Positions 22,949-33,164 of a stretch of 64,000 nt of DNA are shown here, piece by piece. The DNA lies in contig NMRB01000697.1 of the NCBI GenBank assembly GCA_002633025.1, positions 88,411-152,410 on the forward strand, written 5' to 3'. A program made the translations under genes and the position numbers. Below the pieces are notes generated by a model. The model saw nothing but the letters and a program-made list of their open reading frames with translations. It was not told where the DNA came from and made no database searches. The first letter of the stretch is position 1. The number at the start of each line of letters is the position of its first letter. The DNA is from Notospermus geniculatus (lineage: Eukaryota > Nemertea > Pilidiophora > Heteronemertea > Lineidae).

Positions 22949-24176
22949 ATGGAGGGCACAATAGGACCTCAGGCCTTGAATGCTTTGACGCAAATGTTGA
23001 AGCCAGCAGAAGAGGAATCTGACAGTGATGATGAAATTGACAAGGTGAGGTTGACTCTTATCTCATTCTCATCCAAGGATTTGAACCTAGAATCCCCTGA
23101 GTTCTAGTCAGAGATTTGTGCCACTACACCATTTCATGTCGAATGGAAATGATTCAAACTTCTATTTCAGACTAAAGTAGTTTCTCAGATGACCCCTGGT
23201 GATATTGGTCAAAAGAAATCTAGTGCTGTTACTTCAGATGGAAAAGAGAAGGAAAAGGCAAATGAGAAAGACATCTGGGACGACGAAGAAGTCCAGGAGG
23301 GAGCAGAATATGACGATGTCCATGACCCAAGACCACAACCAGAGTAGGTTCAATCATGACCTATGAGAGACATAGGTAACCATGATCCAGATAATAAGAG
23401 GTCGGGATTGACTGTGACAGTGCCCTTGGAATACCCAATAGCAAACAGCGCTGATGATACCTTGGTCCCCACGAGGAGAGGTGTGGGGTTTGACTACAGC
23501 AGTGCCCTCGAAATGCCTTGTGACAAGCTCTGTTGACATTTTATCTTTGTTATAGGTATGAGATTGTGTACAAACAAGCAGTCAGTTCAGAAGACATGTT
23601 TCTACAAATGGGAAACAAGACACCAATGACATCAAGTTGCGAAGATATGGTGGTAAGATTCTCAAGTAAATCATATAATGCCAAGGGTACCGGTACTCTC
23701 ATCACTGTAAATTCGTCCATGAGCAGTGGTTAGACTATGAATTAGGCCTACACTGAGTCTATAGAGCGTTCAGTTTTTGAGAAGACTTGTACCAGCATTA
23801 GTAGATGATATCATTCATGAAGGTGTATCTCATTTGATTTCTTCCATTAACACCACTGTCCCAATCTTCCAGGTAAAAATCCAGCTACCAGGTACGAAAG
23901 GATCTGATATAACGCTTGATGTGAAGAAGACATTTCTCGACTGCAGAACACAAAAATTGTAAGTATTGACTTCCCTTCACAGGAAGAACTGCTCATACAC
24001 AAATGATTTCTTCCACAGCTTGTTTAAAGCGATTTCACTTCTCTTGCAGTAAACTTGGTCTCCACCTGCCCCACCCTGTCAATCATGAAACTGGTAAAGC
24101 ACAGTGGGACGACAAGAATAAAATGCTGAATGTGACATTGAGATTAGTGAGGGAATACGACTTGTTCAACTTCTGA
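22949..24176 (+). CDS. DNAAF6: DNAAF6 / PIH1D3, axonemal dynein assembly factor (5 exons)
   Basis: Cytoplasmic co-chaperone for pre-assembly of ciliary dynein arms, working with HSP90/R2TP-like complexes (family knowledge). Coding exons: 22949-23044, 23171-23343, 23556-23652, 23873-23958, 24050-24176, all GT-AG and in phase, giving 192 residues (human 214). The acidic N-terminus is followed by the family hallmark DIWDDEEVQEGAEYDDVHD, then PEYEIVYKQAV, leading into a PIH C-terminal/CS-like beta-sandwich with VKIQLPGTKGSDITLDV and TFLDCRTQK. It ends REYDLFNF. The first ATG follows an acceptor at 22914, so at least one upstream exon is non-coding. It stands head to head with CEP135, another ciliary/centriolar gene. 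It appears complete and intact. Confidence 0.93.
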
Positions 24177-24387
24177 CTTGTGGCGATTGTATCCTGGTGA
24201 TTGTATGGATATCAAATGCATGGATATATATCAATTCGGTGAAAATTTCAGAATTATCATTGTTGCATTGCTTTGCAATGTTCATCCGTCCACAAAAATG
24301 ATTCCATCGACTTATCATTCCTTTTTGTAGAGTATTTCTAAATATATATGTTTGTTTTTATACATGTTAAAGCCTGCTTCAGTCTTT

Positions 24388-24541
24388 TAAGCTGCTTTTC
24401 CACGAGGCGTTTGCGGGCACGGAATAGGAGGCGGGCGCGGGTGGAAAAATCGAACCAACGTATTTCCCATTAGCTGTTTCACCTGCACCTGCTCCTGCCA
24501 CTGAAACCATGTCCGCAAACGTCTCGTGGAAAAGCAGCCTT
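24388..24541. repeat. 154-bp MITE
   Basis: The left end AAGCTGCTTTTCCACGAGGC then GTTTGCGG is complementary to CCGCAAACGTCTCGTGGAAA then AGCAGCCTT. It lies in or just after the DNAAF6 3' UTR. Confidence 0.75.
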
Positions 24542-24602
24542 AGCCTACATATGTAACTTCATCCCACAAATGTTGGCTTGCCTAGAGTATTGAGCCAAAA
24601 TT

Positions 24603-24608
24603 AATAAA
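24603..24608 (+). terminator. Candidate polyadenylation signal for DNAAF6
   Basis: AATAAA about 430 bp downstream of the DNAAF6 stop codon, the first canonical hexamer noticed in this direction. The cleavage site is not determined. Confidence 0.5.
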
Positions 24609-25514
24609 CTGACCATTGCTATTGACCTACGTGTTTGACACCACACCTCAATACAACGCACGATTTTGTTGGTGTCCAATTGTTCGACAATGAATGGTCT
24701 TGTGATAAAATGTCAAAACGTTGTGGTACAAATCAACCCAATGTCAGCAACGAAATTTGATCATGGTCCGACACAGATGCTTGGCGTCTGAACTTCGAAT
24801 ACAGGTTTCCCCAGGCTACTGGAAAGGTCTTGTCCTCAAAGTTGGCCGTAGGTTAGCAACCAGCCCAGCTACATCCAGAGGGAAGAGAACTAACATCATA
24901 ATGAGGAAGGCATCACCTGAACTCCAAACTCGGGAACCTAGTCTGGACAAATTATCGGGTGCAACCCAAGACAGGGAATGGCAATCAACAACTTGCCAAA
25001 TTATCAGCAGAATAGACTGTTTATTCAAGGTCAACATTATACTACAAATATAATCGTTAATGTACAAATACACACTACAAAATACTACAATGTTATCAAC
25101 TGTATCCATCTGATATTTCCAGATGAAATAATAGAGAAATCTCACTGACGTCATCAAATGACTGTCCGTCAAAATGACGCAAACTGGTATCAATAGGGTG
25201 CTACAGGTGGATTGACATTACGCCTGACGTGACGAGACAGCACACAAAATAATGTCATCGCGATGTTCCTTCAGGAAACACGTGGTCAATTTGACGGCCA
25301 ACATGGCCTTTATGACGTCACATGGGAAACCACTATACCTGACCTTTAAATCGATGACACAACTTTTTCATTCACCATCAAGCCATACATGTACCACTGG
25401 GGTTACCCTGAGGAACTCAGGGAGCAGCTAATTCAGCATTCACGTGATCCTTACAGATCTATTGTGAGTAACAAGTGACAATGTGATTGGAAATAAAATC
25501 TGTGGCCCCCTAAC

Positions 25515-25706
25515 AGTGCCTATCCACGTTAGAGTTTTCTTGCAGAAGTTGGCTCAAAATGGGCAATTCAAGTTGGCTCAAAATGGGCAATTCACTATTG
25601 TTTATTTCCTTACGGCTTACGCTGAGACCACGACACAAACAACTGCTCACAGTTGAGTTGCCCATTGAGAACCAACTTGTGCAAGAAAACTCACGTGGAT
25701 AGGCAC
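25515..25706. repeat. 190-bp MITE
   Basis: The left end GTGCCTATCCACGTTAGAGT then TTTCTTGCA is complementary to TGCAAGAAAACTCACGTGGA then TAGGCAC. Inside, AGTTGGCTCAAAATGGGCAA is tandemly doubled. Confidence 0.75.
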
Positions 25707-26162
25707 CTTATAGTCACGAGCATGACGTCTAAACCTCGTAAGCAGCACAGGTAGCCAGCTGACTTGGTGTACTGGCGGCTTTGTGAACAAGGTCCCTGGT
25801 AATTATGCAGTAATCCCCTGATTCTTGCAACAAAACAACGCCATCCCCTACCCATGGTTTCCCCATCAGCAGAAACACAACAAGATACCAATTATAATTG
25901 CATCAAAATTGGACAGATTATGCTTTTAGGAGAATACTTAAAAAGCAATATACCGGTACACCTAAAACTGTGGCTTTTATTACAGCTGTTAAATATATAG
26001 ATAGATGTGATAACAACAAAAAAGAATTAATTTGACCCCACTCCTTGTGCCCCATCCAAAAAGGGCAACTTAGGAAATACGAAAAACATCATTATGATTC
26101 AGACAAAAAAGAAGCCAAAGCTAGGAACTATTGATCCTAATTACTGCAAATTGTGTGAAAAT

Positions 26163-26269
26163 CCATCCTCCCATCGCAGAGCTTTGGTCTCGCTCCTCTT
26201 CATACGCTCGCACACAAAGTGCGAGCGTATGAAGAGGAGCGAGACCAAAGCTCTGCGATGGGAGGATGG
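26163..26269. repeat. Near-perfect 107-bp hairpin (family H copy 3)
   Basis: About 50-bp arms: CCATCCTCCCATCGCAGAGC then TTTGGTCTCGCTCCTCTTCA then TACGCTCGCAC, a loop ACAAA, then the exact complement. Relatives at 556-650 and 3961-4064 are diverged. The fold resembles a long miRNA or siRNA precursor, but a MITE is the simpler reading. Confidence 0.9.
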
Positions 26270-27626
26270 TGAAAATCATAAATCTCTGGAGTGCAGCAAA
26301 CCCTGGACAAGTCCCCCTGAACTTGACATGGTCCTAAATCAACACATTTGTCAAGAAAAAAAATACCGGTAGCGATAAGAGAGCAGATGATTCAGATGGG
26401 ACAACAGAAGTTCTTTTTCTGGTGTATTATGGTCACTAACTCAAAAATCTACATGCCCTTCCAAACTGGCTATCTGGGCTACCTGAGGGTCAACTAACTT
26501 TCTGTACCACCTGAAGGCCAGCATTCTTTTCCTATCCAACATGGTCAAAAAATAGTAAAAGTTAGTATACAAAGGTAAAATATACTTCTGCATTAATAAG
26601 TATTGGTAAGTAACCCCTGGATGGAGCCATGAAGTGGAATGTAAGAAGCTTCAGAGCAGTTATAGACATAAACACGGACACATTTTATCACTTGCAACAG
26701 TTTGTATCAGAAAGCATATCCTTCCAATATATGCTATACCAAAATCCACATTCATTATTTGAAGCCCATTCACAAAAGTATAACATGCAAAAATTTCATT
26801 GTCTACCATCTGAAAATGTTAACAAGTTTTAAGAGATTACTTTCCACATATTAAAAGAAATGTGACCCTCCAATACAAAACCAGTAGGCCTATTTCAGTA
26901 TGGTCTGGATATTGTGAAATCTGAGTGATTCTATTTCTGTCCTTATCTCCTGGTGTCATCTCAGTATGTTTAGGCTCATTTTCTGTGCGACTTAACACTG
27001 GTTTTGTAGCGGAGGGTCATATATTTACCGGGTATCCATTTTCCCATTTTTTATATTTACAGAGCACATTTTTATGCACTTTTCCATGCAAATCCTTTGA
27101 ACATATTCCACATAAACTATTTCTCAGCCAAGAAATATACTAGTATCACACACACTATATAATTCCAAGTCACGGTGGATTAAATACACTAAAAGGATAA
27201 ATGTACCAAAACAATGAAGTTAAATAGAGATACAGCTGTATAGGCCCACATTATAGTACACCTACCCCCCCCCCCATATCAAGTTACCGGTACATAAACA
27301 AGCTGTACATGAAGATACATAAAAACTATGAACTCAGATCAACAGTGTTTCAGTGCCCAACAGTTCACTACTGTGTAGAGCAGTCTGTACATTCCTGACC
27401 ATCTACCAAACCCTGAGCACAGGCACCTCTTCAAAACATGGCTTCTAACTTCCATGTGGCAAGTAACAGAGAGATCATGTACACTGTGCTAAACAACTCA
27501 ATCCTGTGTTGATGGGTCATAAAAACCATGCACATCACATCATTCTGTAGGAATTGAAACGATAAAATCTGTTACTAAAGTCAAGTACCGGTACCGGTAT
27601 GGAAGACTTGAAAAGTGTTATCTTAG

Positions 27627-27791
27627 GAAAGGGGCTGTTCGTTTTCGTCACTAGAGGAATCTGAGTTGTGATCCTTGGGAAAACGGAAAGAGCTGTGCAC
27701 TTGCAAATTGCAGCAGCTTCACAGCTTTCTCCATTTTCTCAAGGATCACAACTCAGATTCCTCAATTGACGAAAATGAAAAGAGTCCCTTT
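27627..27791. repeat. 165-bp hairpin MITE
   Basis: Arms TTTTCGTCACTAGAGGAATC then TGAGTTGTGATCCTT, and AAGGATCACAACTCAGATTC then CTCAATTGACGAAAA. The outer parts also pair: AAAGGGGCTGTTC with GAGTCCCTTT. Confidence 0.8.
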
Positions 27792-28045
27792 ACATAAGAT
27801 TTGGACGTACTTAAATAAGACCCAGCTCTGCTTCATTGTATGAAGAGCACATTGTAATTCATGGGAATATTACACATGATTATAGACACAGGTCTTTTCA
27901 GTTGATTTGTCAACCAGGACATGATTCAGTAACCATGGTAACCTATGTTTGTGCATCTCCCTCGATATGCAGAAAACTCTCATCAGTGTTTGAGTCGTAA
28001 GATCTAAAATTCCCAAATCTTTCAGGACAATTTCCATCGACGACT

Positions 28046-31000
28046 TTATCTCACTGTGACACCAAAGAGAGGTTCCTCAGGGGAAGGAGCATCCTCCCCC
28101 TCGCCTGTATCTGCAGGAGGAGGTTGTACTGTTGCTTCACCATCATCTCGGTATGCTCCACGAGATTCATCAGCATCATCATCATAATATTCCCGTTTAT
28201 CATCTCCAAGCTGGGTGGCTGGAAGGATAACAGAATCGTTGAAAGACAATATTGCCAAAAGAGCCAATACCGGTAATAATAATGTATTAATAATAATAAT
28301 TTTTTATAACTAGTGTTCGATTTTAGCACTTGTCCCGTTGCCCGGGGCAAGTGAATTTTGATACGGACAAGTCCAGAAGTGGTTGTCCTGCGGACAAGTA
28401 AAGAATCATCATTTTTCCATTGAAAAACCATTTGCGGGCAACTCAAAAAGCAACACGGGCAACCAATTGCAAGAGCACTTGCCCGGTGGACAACTGGACC
28501 GAAGAGCTAAAAATCGATCACTGATAACAGTTTTATATAGGCCTAGCCCCTATCCTAGGAAAGTTCAGAGTGCTTAAAGTCCTAGAATTATAGCCCAAAA
28601 CACCCACGGTGATTAATTTTACAGTCATAGATGTGGAACTAAAGTTGACTCTTAAAGATAATGAGCAAAGCTGGAGCTCACGGTGACTCAATAATATAAA
28701 TTGCTGAACCAACCTGCTGGCTGACCGTCGTTTATTGTGTAGACAGCATCTGGGACTCGCGAAGACTTGAAGACACAGTTGTTTAACACTGCATAAACAA
28801 TGCCGCTCACAAAGGACATAATGGAGAAAGTCAGGAACATGTAACTCCCACCGATACTGGCATAGAGGAGACTGGCTACAAGGGAACCAATTCCCCAACC
28901 TGAAATTAAAAATGCCAATAAATTTTTAAACAGAAGATCTCAACATGCACAAGTGTCATGAGTGTAGGCCTTCAGGCCCAGAGTCACACGTCTGTCTGAT
29001 CAAACCACATACTGAGTACTTTGAGAATCACACATTCACTTTCAAGATATTTATACTAAACACAGCTATCTCTGGAAAGAGTTAATCTGGTAGTCCCTTG
29101 ATTGAAACCTTTTACCTGTACGATAAGTGAATTATAAGAATTTGTGTAATTATCAGTGTCAATGTCAGCAGAACATCAGGAAACACAGCCATACAAAAGA
29201 AGGTATCAATTTGATATACAAAACAGTTTTTGCAGCTTCCAAGTGCAAAGGAGAACTGTTATTGACACTTTGGGCCGTATTCTAGAAGTTTCCTTAAATA
29301 TAAAGTTTATGTTCAGCTATTGTTTGCAGGGCAGAATACAAAACCGTTAAGTGGACCTTTGAGTTAAGGAGGCTTCTAGAATACGGGCCATTCAATCCGT
29401 CTGTACTGTCAGGACCCATCCTCGTTCTTGTGATTTAGAATGGTACCAGTGTAAAGATGAATGTTATAATCTACTTATTGAAATAAATTATGAAATTAAA
29501 GGTGTATGGTATAAAACACCTACCGAAACCAAAATGTAATCCAGAGACCACGCCTTGCAGAGTAGCCGACATCCCTGGTGGTGCTATCTGACTTGCATAC
29601 ATCGTCGCGGCAGGAAACATCAACCCAAAGGTCAACCCATGGAGCAACTCCACTGGCAAAACCATCCAAATGTTGAAGAGGAACGCGTAACTTAGAAATC
29701 GTATTCCATATGCTGTGAATGCAATGTACAAGCAGCCGACTTCACCAACTTTTTTAATGATTTTTCCCGAAAAGAACAGAATCGGGATCTCTGTAAGGGC
29801 ATTCATGAGAAGTGAAAGACCACAGACAATTTTATGATTATTGTGGTACTCGGCTTCCTCTAGGTCAAGCAAGTACCAAAATAGGAATGATACGATTGCC
29901 CCGAAGAAAACGCCAAAAAGGAACAAACAGATCATGAACGCCACCACTGGTGGCTCTCTTAATAGTGTCCCGATATTTTTCATCATCTTTGAACAGTGGA
30001 AGTTCTCTGGGACACGGAGGGCATACGCGGACATCGCTGCGAGTATCATAAAGCCAATGAATAGGTAGCACGAGATACCATAGTTTGTACTTCCATCTGC
30101 CCGTAAGACACTGTCCAATATAGGACCACTCAGTCCTGCCATCAGGCCAAATCCGATGGTACCCCAGACACGCTGGCGCCCCCATCTGTGCCGCTTATCA
30201 GCTAGAAGTTCATATGCAATGGCATCATTCAGACTTGAACATGGGGCATAGAAAATTTGAGCAATCATGTATATTCCAGCAAACGTCCAGAATGTTGTTG
30301 AAAAATGATGGATATAGGTGTCAGGATTTTCCTTACACTTCATTGTATCACAATGGAATTTACAACTCAGCGGTTCAGTTTGATTTTTACAACTCATCTT
30401 TGAGTAGTTGGAGTTGCTGAAAGTGATATCGTTCAGTTGATATTCAGAGCATTTGTCGTTATTGGTTTGTGTTGGCTGATGCATGGCATACTTATCACTC
30501 CCATTAATGATCGGATGTTCAGAGCCATGGATCCCACCAAGGAAAGTTGCGGGCCCATCACTGCTGCCACCTGCTGTCTCTTCCTGTTTGACTATATCAA
30601 CTTGGAATGCGAGGGACGTCGAATTGGTCACATGGTCGACACACATTCCTGTTGGAGTCGTCCGAAAACATGCCTCACTACTTTTGGGAAATGAACAATT
30701 TACAAAACAGTTTGTCGCGACCATTTCTTTTGATTCATCACACACTCGGAAAATTCCCAGCATCTCTCGATGACAGATGTGGGAGCCAGTTTCCGAGCAT
30801 AAAACATCAACTTTACGATAAGCAGAAGGCACTGTTGGTGCATAAGGTACAAAGATTAACAAGAGATGAAGAAGTCCACTCATCAGACATGTGACCAAAA
30901 GAACTATTCGATGACGATTGATCTTGTCCGCAATGACAGCAAATAGAGGACGAGCAAATGATCCTAGGAAAGGCATCAATGCATTGATGAAGCCAGCTTC

Positions 31001-31778
31001 TATCTTCGTCAGTCCAAGTTGTTTCTGGTAAAGGGGAATGTATGGGAGGAGAATGCTGACACCTGAAATGACAAAATGTTGCTTTGGTTAGAAGTGTTAG
31101 AATCTGGCAGCTACACACACTGCACATGAAGAAAATAGGGATGGGGAAAGGAAGATTTCTCTTATCTTGCATGATTAAGTTTGAACAATTTTTAGAAAAA
31201 CTGAAGATATACTTAGTATTACATGTACACCAAGGGGGAGATGTAAGGCCCCTACCGTTACATAGAGCTATACACTATTCGGTATTCTTGGTACGTTTCT
31301 TACATGTAGGACACGCATATAGTGTGAATTGAGCAAGGTTATTTCAATGAGTGGTTTACATAAGACTAAACTATTCTGAGGGCACGCTATTCGCTTATAT
31401 TTCAAATCGTGCACGTCCGATTTTTCCCATCTTCGATGATCGAAGGGCGATCTGCTCACCACTGCGTTACATCGCACATCACCCATCGAGAAATACACCA
31501 GTCCGCGGCGTATCTTGGCACGATGCCAACTTTACATGAAGATACTTCTCGGACATTTGTGACTTTGAACTTGTGCTGCCAATATTTATATTTAGACATG
31601 TTAGAAGTGTTTCATTTTGATTCTTGGCTTTGATATACGAACACATCTTCACCAAACTGGTCATGACAGCCAGAAACTTACCAGCGAAAAAGAAGAAATA
31701 AAACAATTTGACAGGAAGAAGCCTCTTGTCAATCCTCATTAGGTACTTGAACTCGTCCCACGAGTAACCGCAATCCAT
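28046..31778 (-). CDS. MFSD6-like major facilitator superfamily protein (4 coding exons)
   Basis: Twelve-helix membrane protein of the MFSD6/MFSD6L family; the substrate is not established. Coding exons in order: 31682-31778, 29524-31062, 28714-28899, 28046-28218, all GT-AG and phase 1, giving 664 residues. The start ATG encodes MDCGYSWDEFKYLMRIDKRL before the first helix. VSILLPYIPLYQKQLGLTKI and ADKINRHR (the loop motif typical of MFS helix 2-3) are family-like. A roughly 190-residue extracellular insertion (about residues 105-290) is rich in Cys and N-glycosylation sequons (NCS, NST, NGS, NYS, NQT). DKRHRWGRQRVWGTIGFGL marks the second conserved block. The acidic cytosolic tail has YYDDDADESRG and ends FGVTVR. 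Human MFSD6 is longer (about 790). Calling it MFSD6 rather than MFSD6L is not certain. Confidence 0.92.
28313..28522. repeat. 210-bp MITE in the last MFSD6-like intron
   Basis: The left end AGTGTTCGATTTTAGCACTT then GTCC is complementary with gaps to GGACCGAAGAGCTAAAAATC then GATCACT. CTTGCCCGG/CCGGGCAAG motifs occur inside. Confidence 0.65.
29272..29391. repeat. 120-bp MITE in MFSD6-like intron 2
   Basis: GGGCCGTATTCTAGAAGTTT then CCTTAA at the left is complementary to TTAAGGAGGCTTCTAGAATA then CGGGCC at the right. Confidence 0.75.
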
Positions 31779-31970
31779 CTTGATAACTGATCTTCTGATT
31801 CCAAAATAAAAATGAAGTATTCCAAGTATTCCTTGGTGGTGAGTTGCAGTAGTTTCCTCCCTAAAAGAAGATGAAAGAAGTGTTGCAGTGGGGTCTCCTT
31901 CAATGACACATCATCCACATGAATGAGGGAAGGTAGAGCTGGGGAATCACTTGCCCAGGCCTAACGTCAC
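31779..31970. other. Upstream region of the MFSD6-like gene
   Basis: The minus-strand sequence just upstream of the ATG contains AG acceptor-like sites, so 5' UTR exons may lie here. No promoter motif could be assigned. Confidence 0.4.
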
Positions 31971-32150
31971 TAGACAGTTTGCGATAATAGCGGCCGCCAT
32001 TTTTTTTGAAACATGAGCCGAATTTTCGAACTTTTCAAATATATTTCGAACATAACATATTTTATTTGCTGCCGGCTTGCTAAAATAACTTTATGCCGTT
32101 CTAGTGACTTAATACTGTATGACCCTTGTTTTTTTGAACGCCTCTGACAG
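31971..32150 (+). mobile_element. Left part of an AGACAG-end MITE, interrupted
   Basis: Similar to the left half of the complete element at 42136-42386 (AGACAG, TTGCGA, AATAGCGGCCGCCATTTTTT, then CCGAATTTTCGAACTTTT and GAACGCCTCTGACAG). It is broken at 32150 by the element 32151-32520; similarity resumes only briefly after it. Confidence 0.75.
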
Positions 32151-32520
32151 GGCCACCCCCAAAAATATGTCTGTTTGCTGTAACCCTACCCTACCCTAAT
32201 AGCTTGGGTAGGTAGGTAGGCATATATTTTTATTTTTTTTAGTTGGAGGTGGAAAAAAATTAGCAATTTCCACAAAATAAAATAAAAATATGCTAGTGTT
32301 TAAAAACAATGTCTTTCGGGGTTTATGACGCATTGGCATTCAGTTTTGAAGTGTAAAAAGTTTTAGGTCGGCATACTTCGTCATTGCCGGTCGGCAAATC
32401 GGGTCCTTTGGGGCATAAAAAAAACATATTGGCTATTACCCCTATAAAAAGTTTTGGGTCGGTACCATTTACGTAGGGTCGGTCGGGTTACGGCAAACAG
32501 ACATATTTTTGGGTCTGGCC
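32151..32520. mobile_element. 370-bp nested MITE with GGCCA ends
   Basis: The left end GGCCACCCCCAAAAATATGT then CTGTTTGCTGTAACCC is complementary to the right end GGGTTACGGCAAACAGACAT then ATTTTTGGGTCTGGCC. CAG on both sides (32148-32150 and 32521-32523) is a probable 3-bp target duplication. The intact relative at 42 kb reads straight through CTGACAGTG, showing the empty site. Confidence 0.8.
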
Positions 32521-32755
32521 CAGTGCAAAATGCTATTCCCAGTGGAATAGCATGGTTTCCGATAAAAGAAGCTCGAAGTCCCGGGTGTTTTTGGACCAGC
32601 GCTTCCAAATCGGAAACGTTTCCGAAAAAGGACTTTTCCCGTCTGATGTGAATCAGAAGACTTAATAGGGACATCTCACCCTCAATCCCACCCAAGCCAC
32701 TCCACTACCCTACCGCCTACTGCAGCGGCCTATCCTATGCTATGCACACAATGTG

Positions 32756-33161
32756 AATGTGCATGTGTGTGTGTCTGTCTGTCTGTGTCAGTGCACCACT
32801 CGACTCACTAGGCCCACAGGCCTCTGTCATGAAGTACATGTAGTGGGTTAAATTTTTATGGGACACACCGTAGATAGCCTACACAATGCATTGTGTGTAC
32901 AAATGTACACCGGTAGTATAATAGTAGAGATAGGTTGATCAACCGAAAAGACACCGACCTCTTTCATGTCTTTATGGCCCCATTTCATGTCTTTTTCGTC
33001 TAAAATATCCTATTTAGAATTTGCACAAGTCTCAAAACCGGTCATATGGTCCTTCAGTAATTTATTAACAAGATAATTTCGTTCGTATCAACAATATCCA
33101 AAAGTAATCCATCGAAAATTAACTTTGAACACCGTAATATCCTGTCTACATGACTTCCGTA
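32756..33161. repeat. Left arm of a giant inverted repeat
   Basis: Near-perfect reverse complement of 33165-33364 and then of 34974-35170. The innermost part GTAATATCCTGTCTACATGA then CTTCCGTA pairs exactly across a 3-base centre (GAG). Outer parts (ACAATGCATTGTG, CAGGCCTCTGTCATGAAGTA) are more diverged. Confidence 0.85.
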
Positions 33162-33164
33162 GAG

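Larger units (their letters stand above)
24609..28045. other. Region between DNAAF6 and MFSD6-like gene
   Basis: No gene seen. On the minus strand AATAAA hexamers occur near 25,020 and 25,978, so part of this may be a long 3' UTR of the MFSD6-like gene. Contains several inverted-repeat elements, listed separately, and ACCGGTA-rich simple sequence. Confidence 0.5.

Noticed and set aside
24721-25053. 110-codon plus-strand frame
   Set aside because: No homology, no splice context and opposite-strand frame of similar length; chance.
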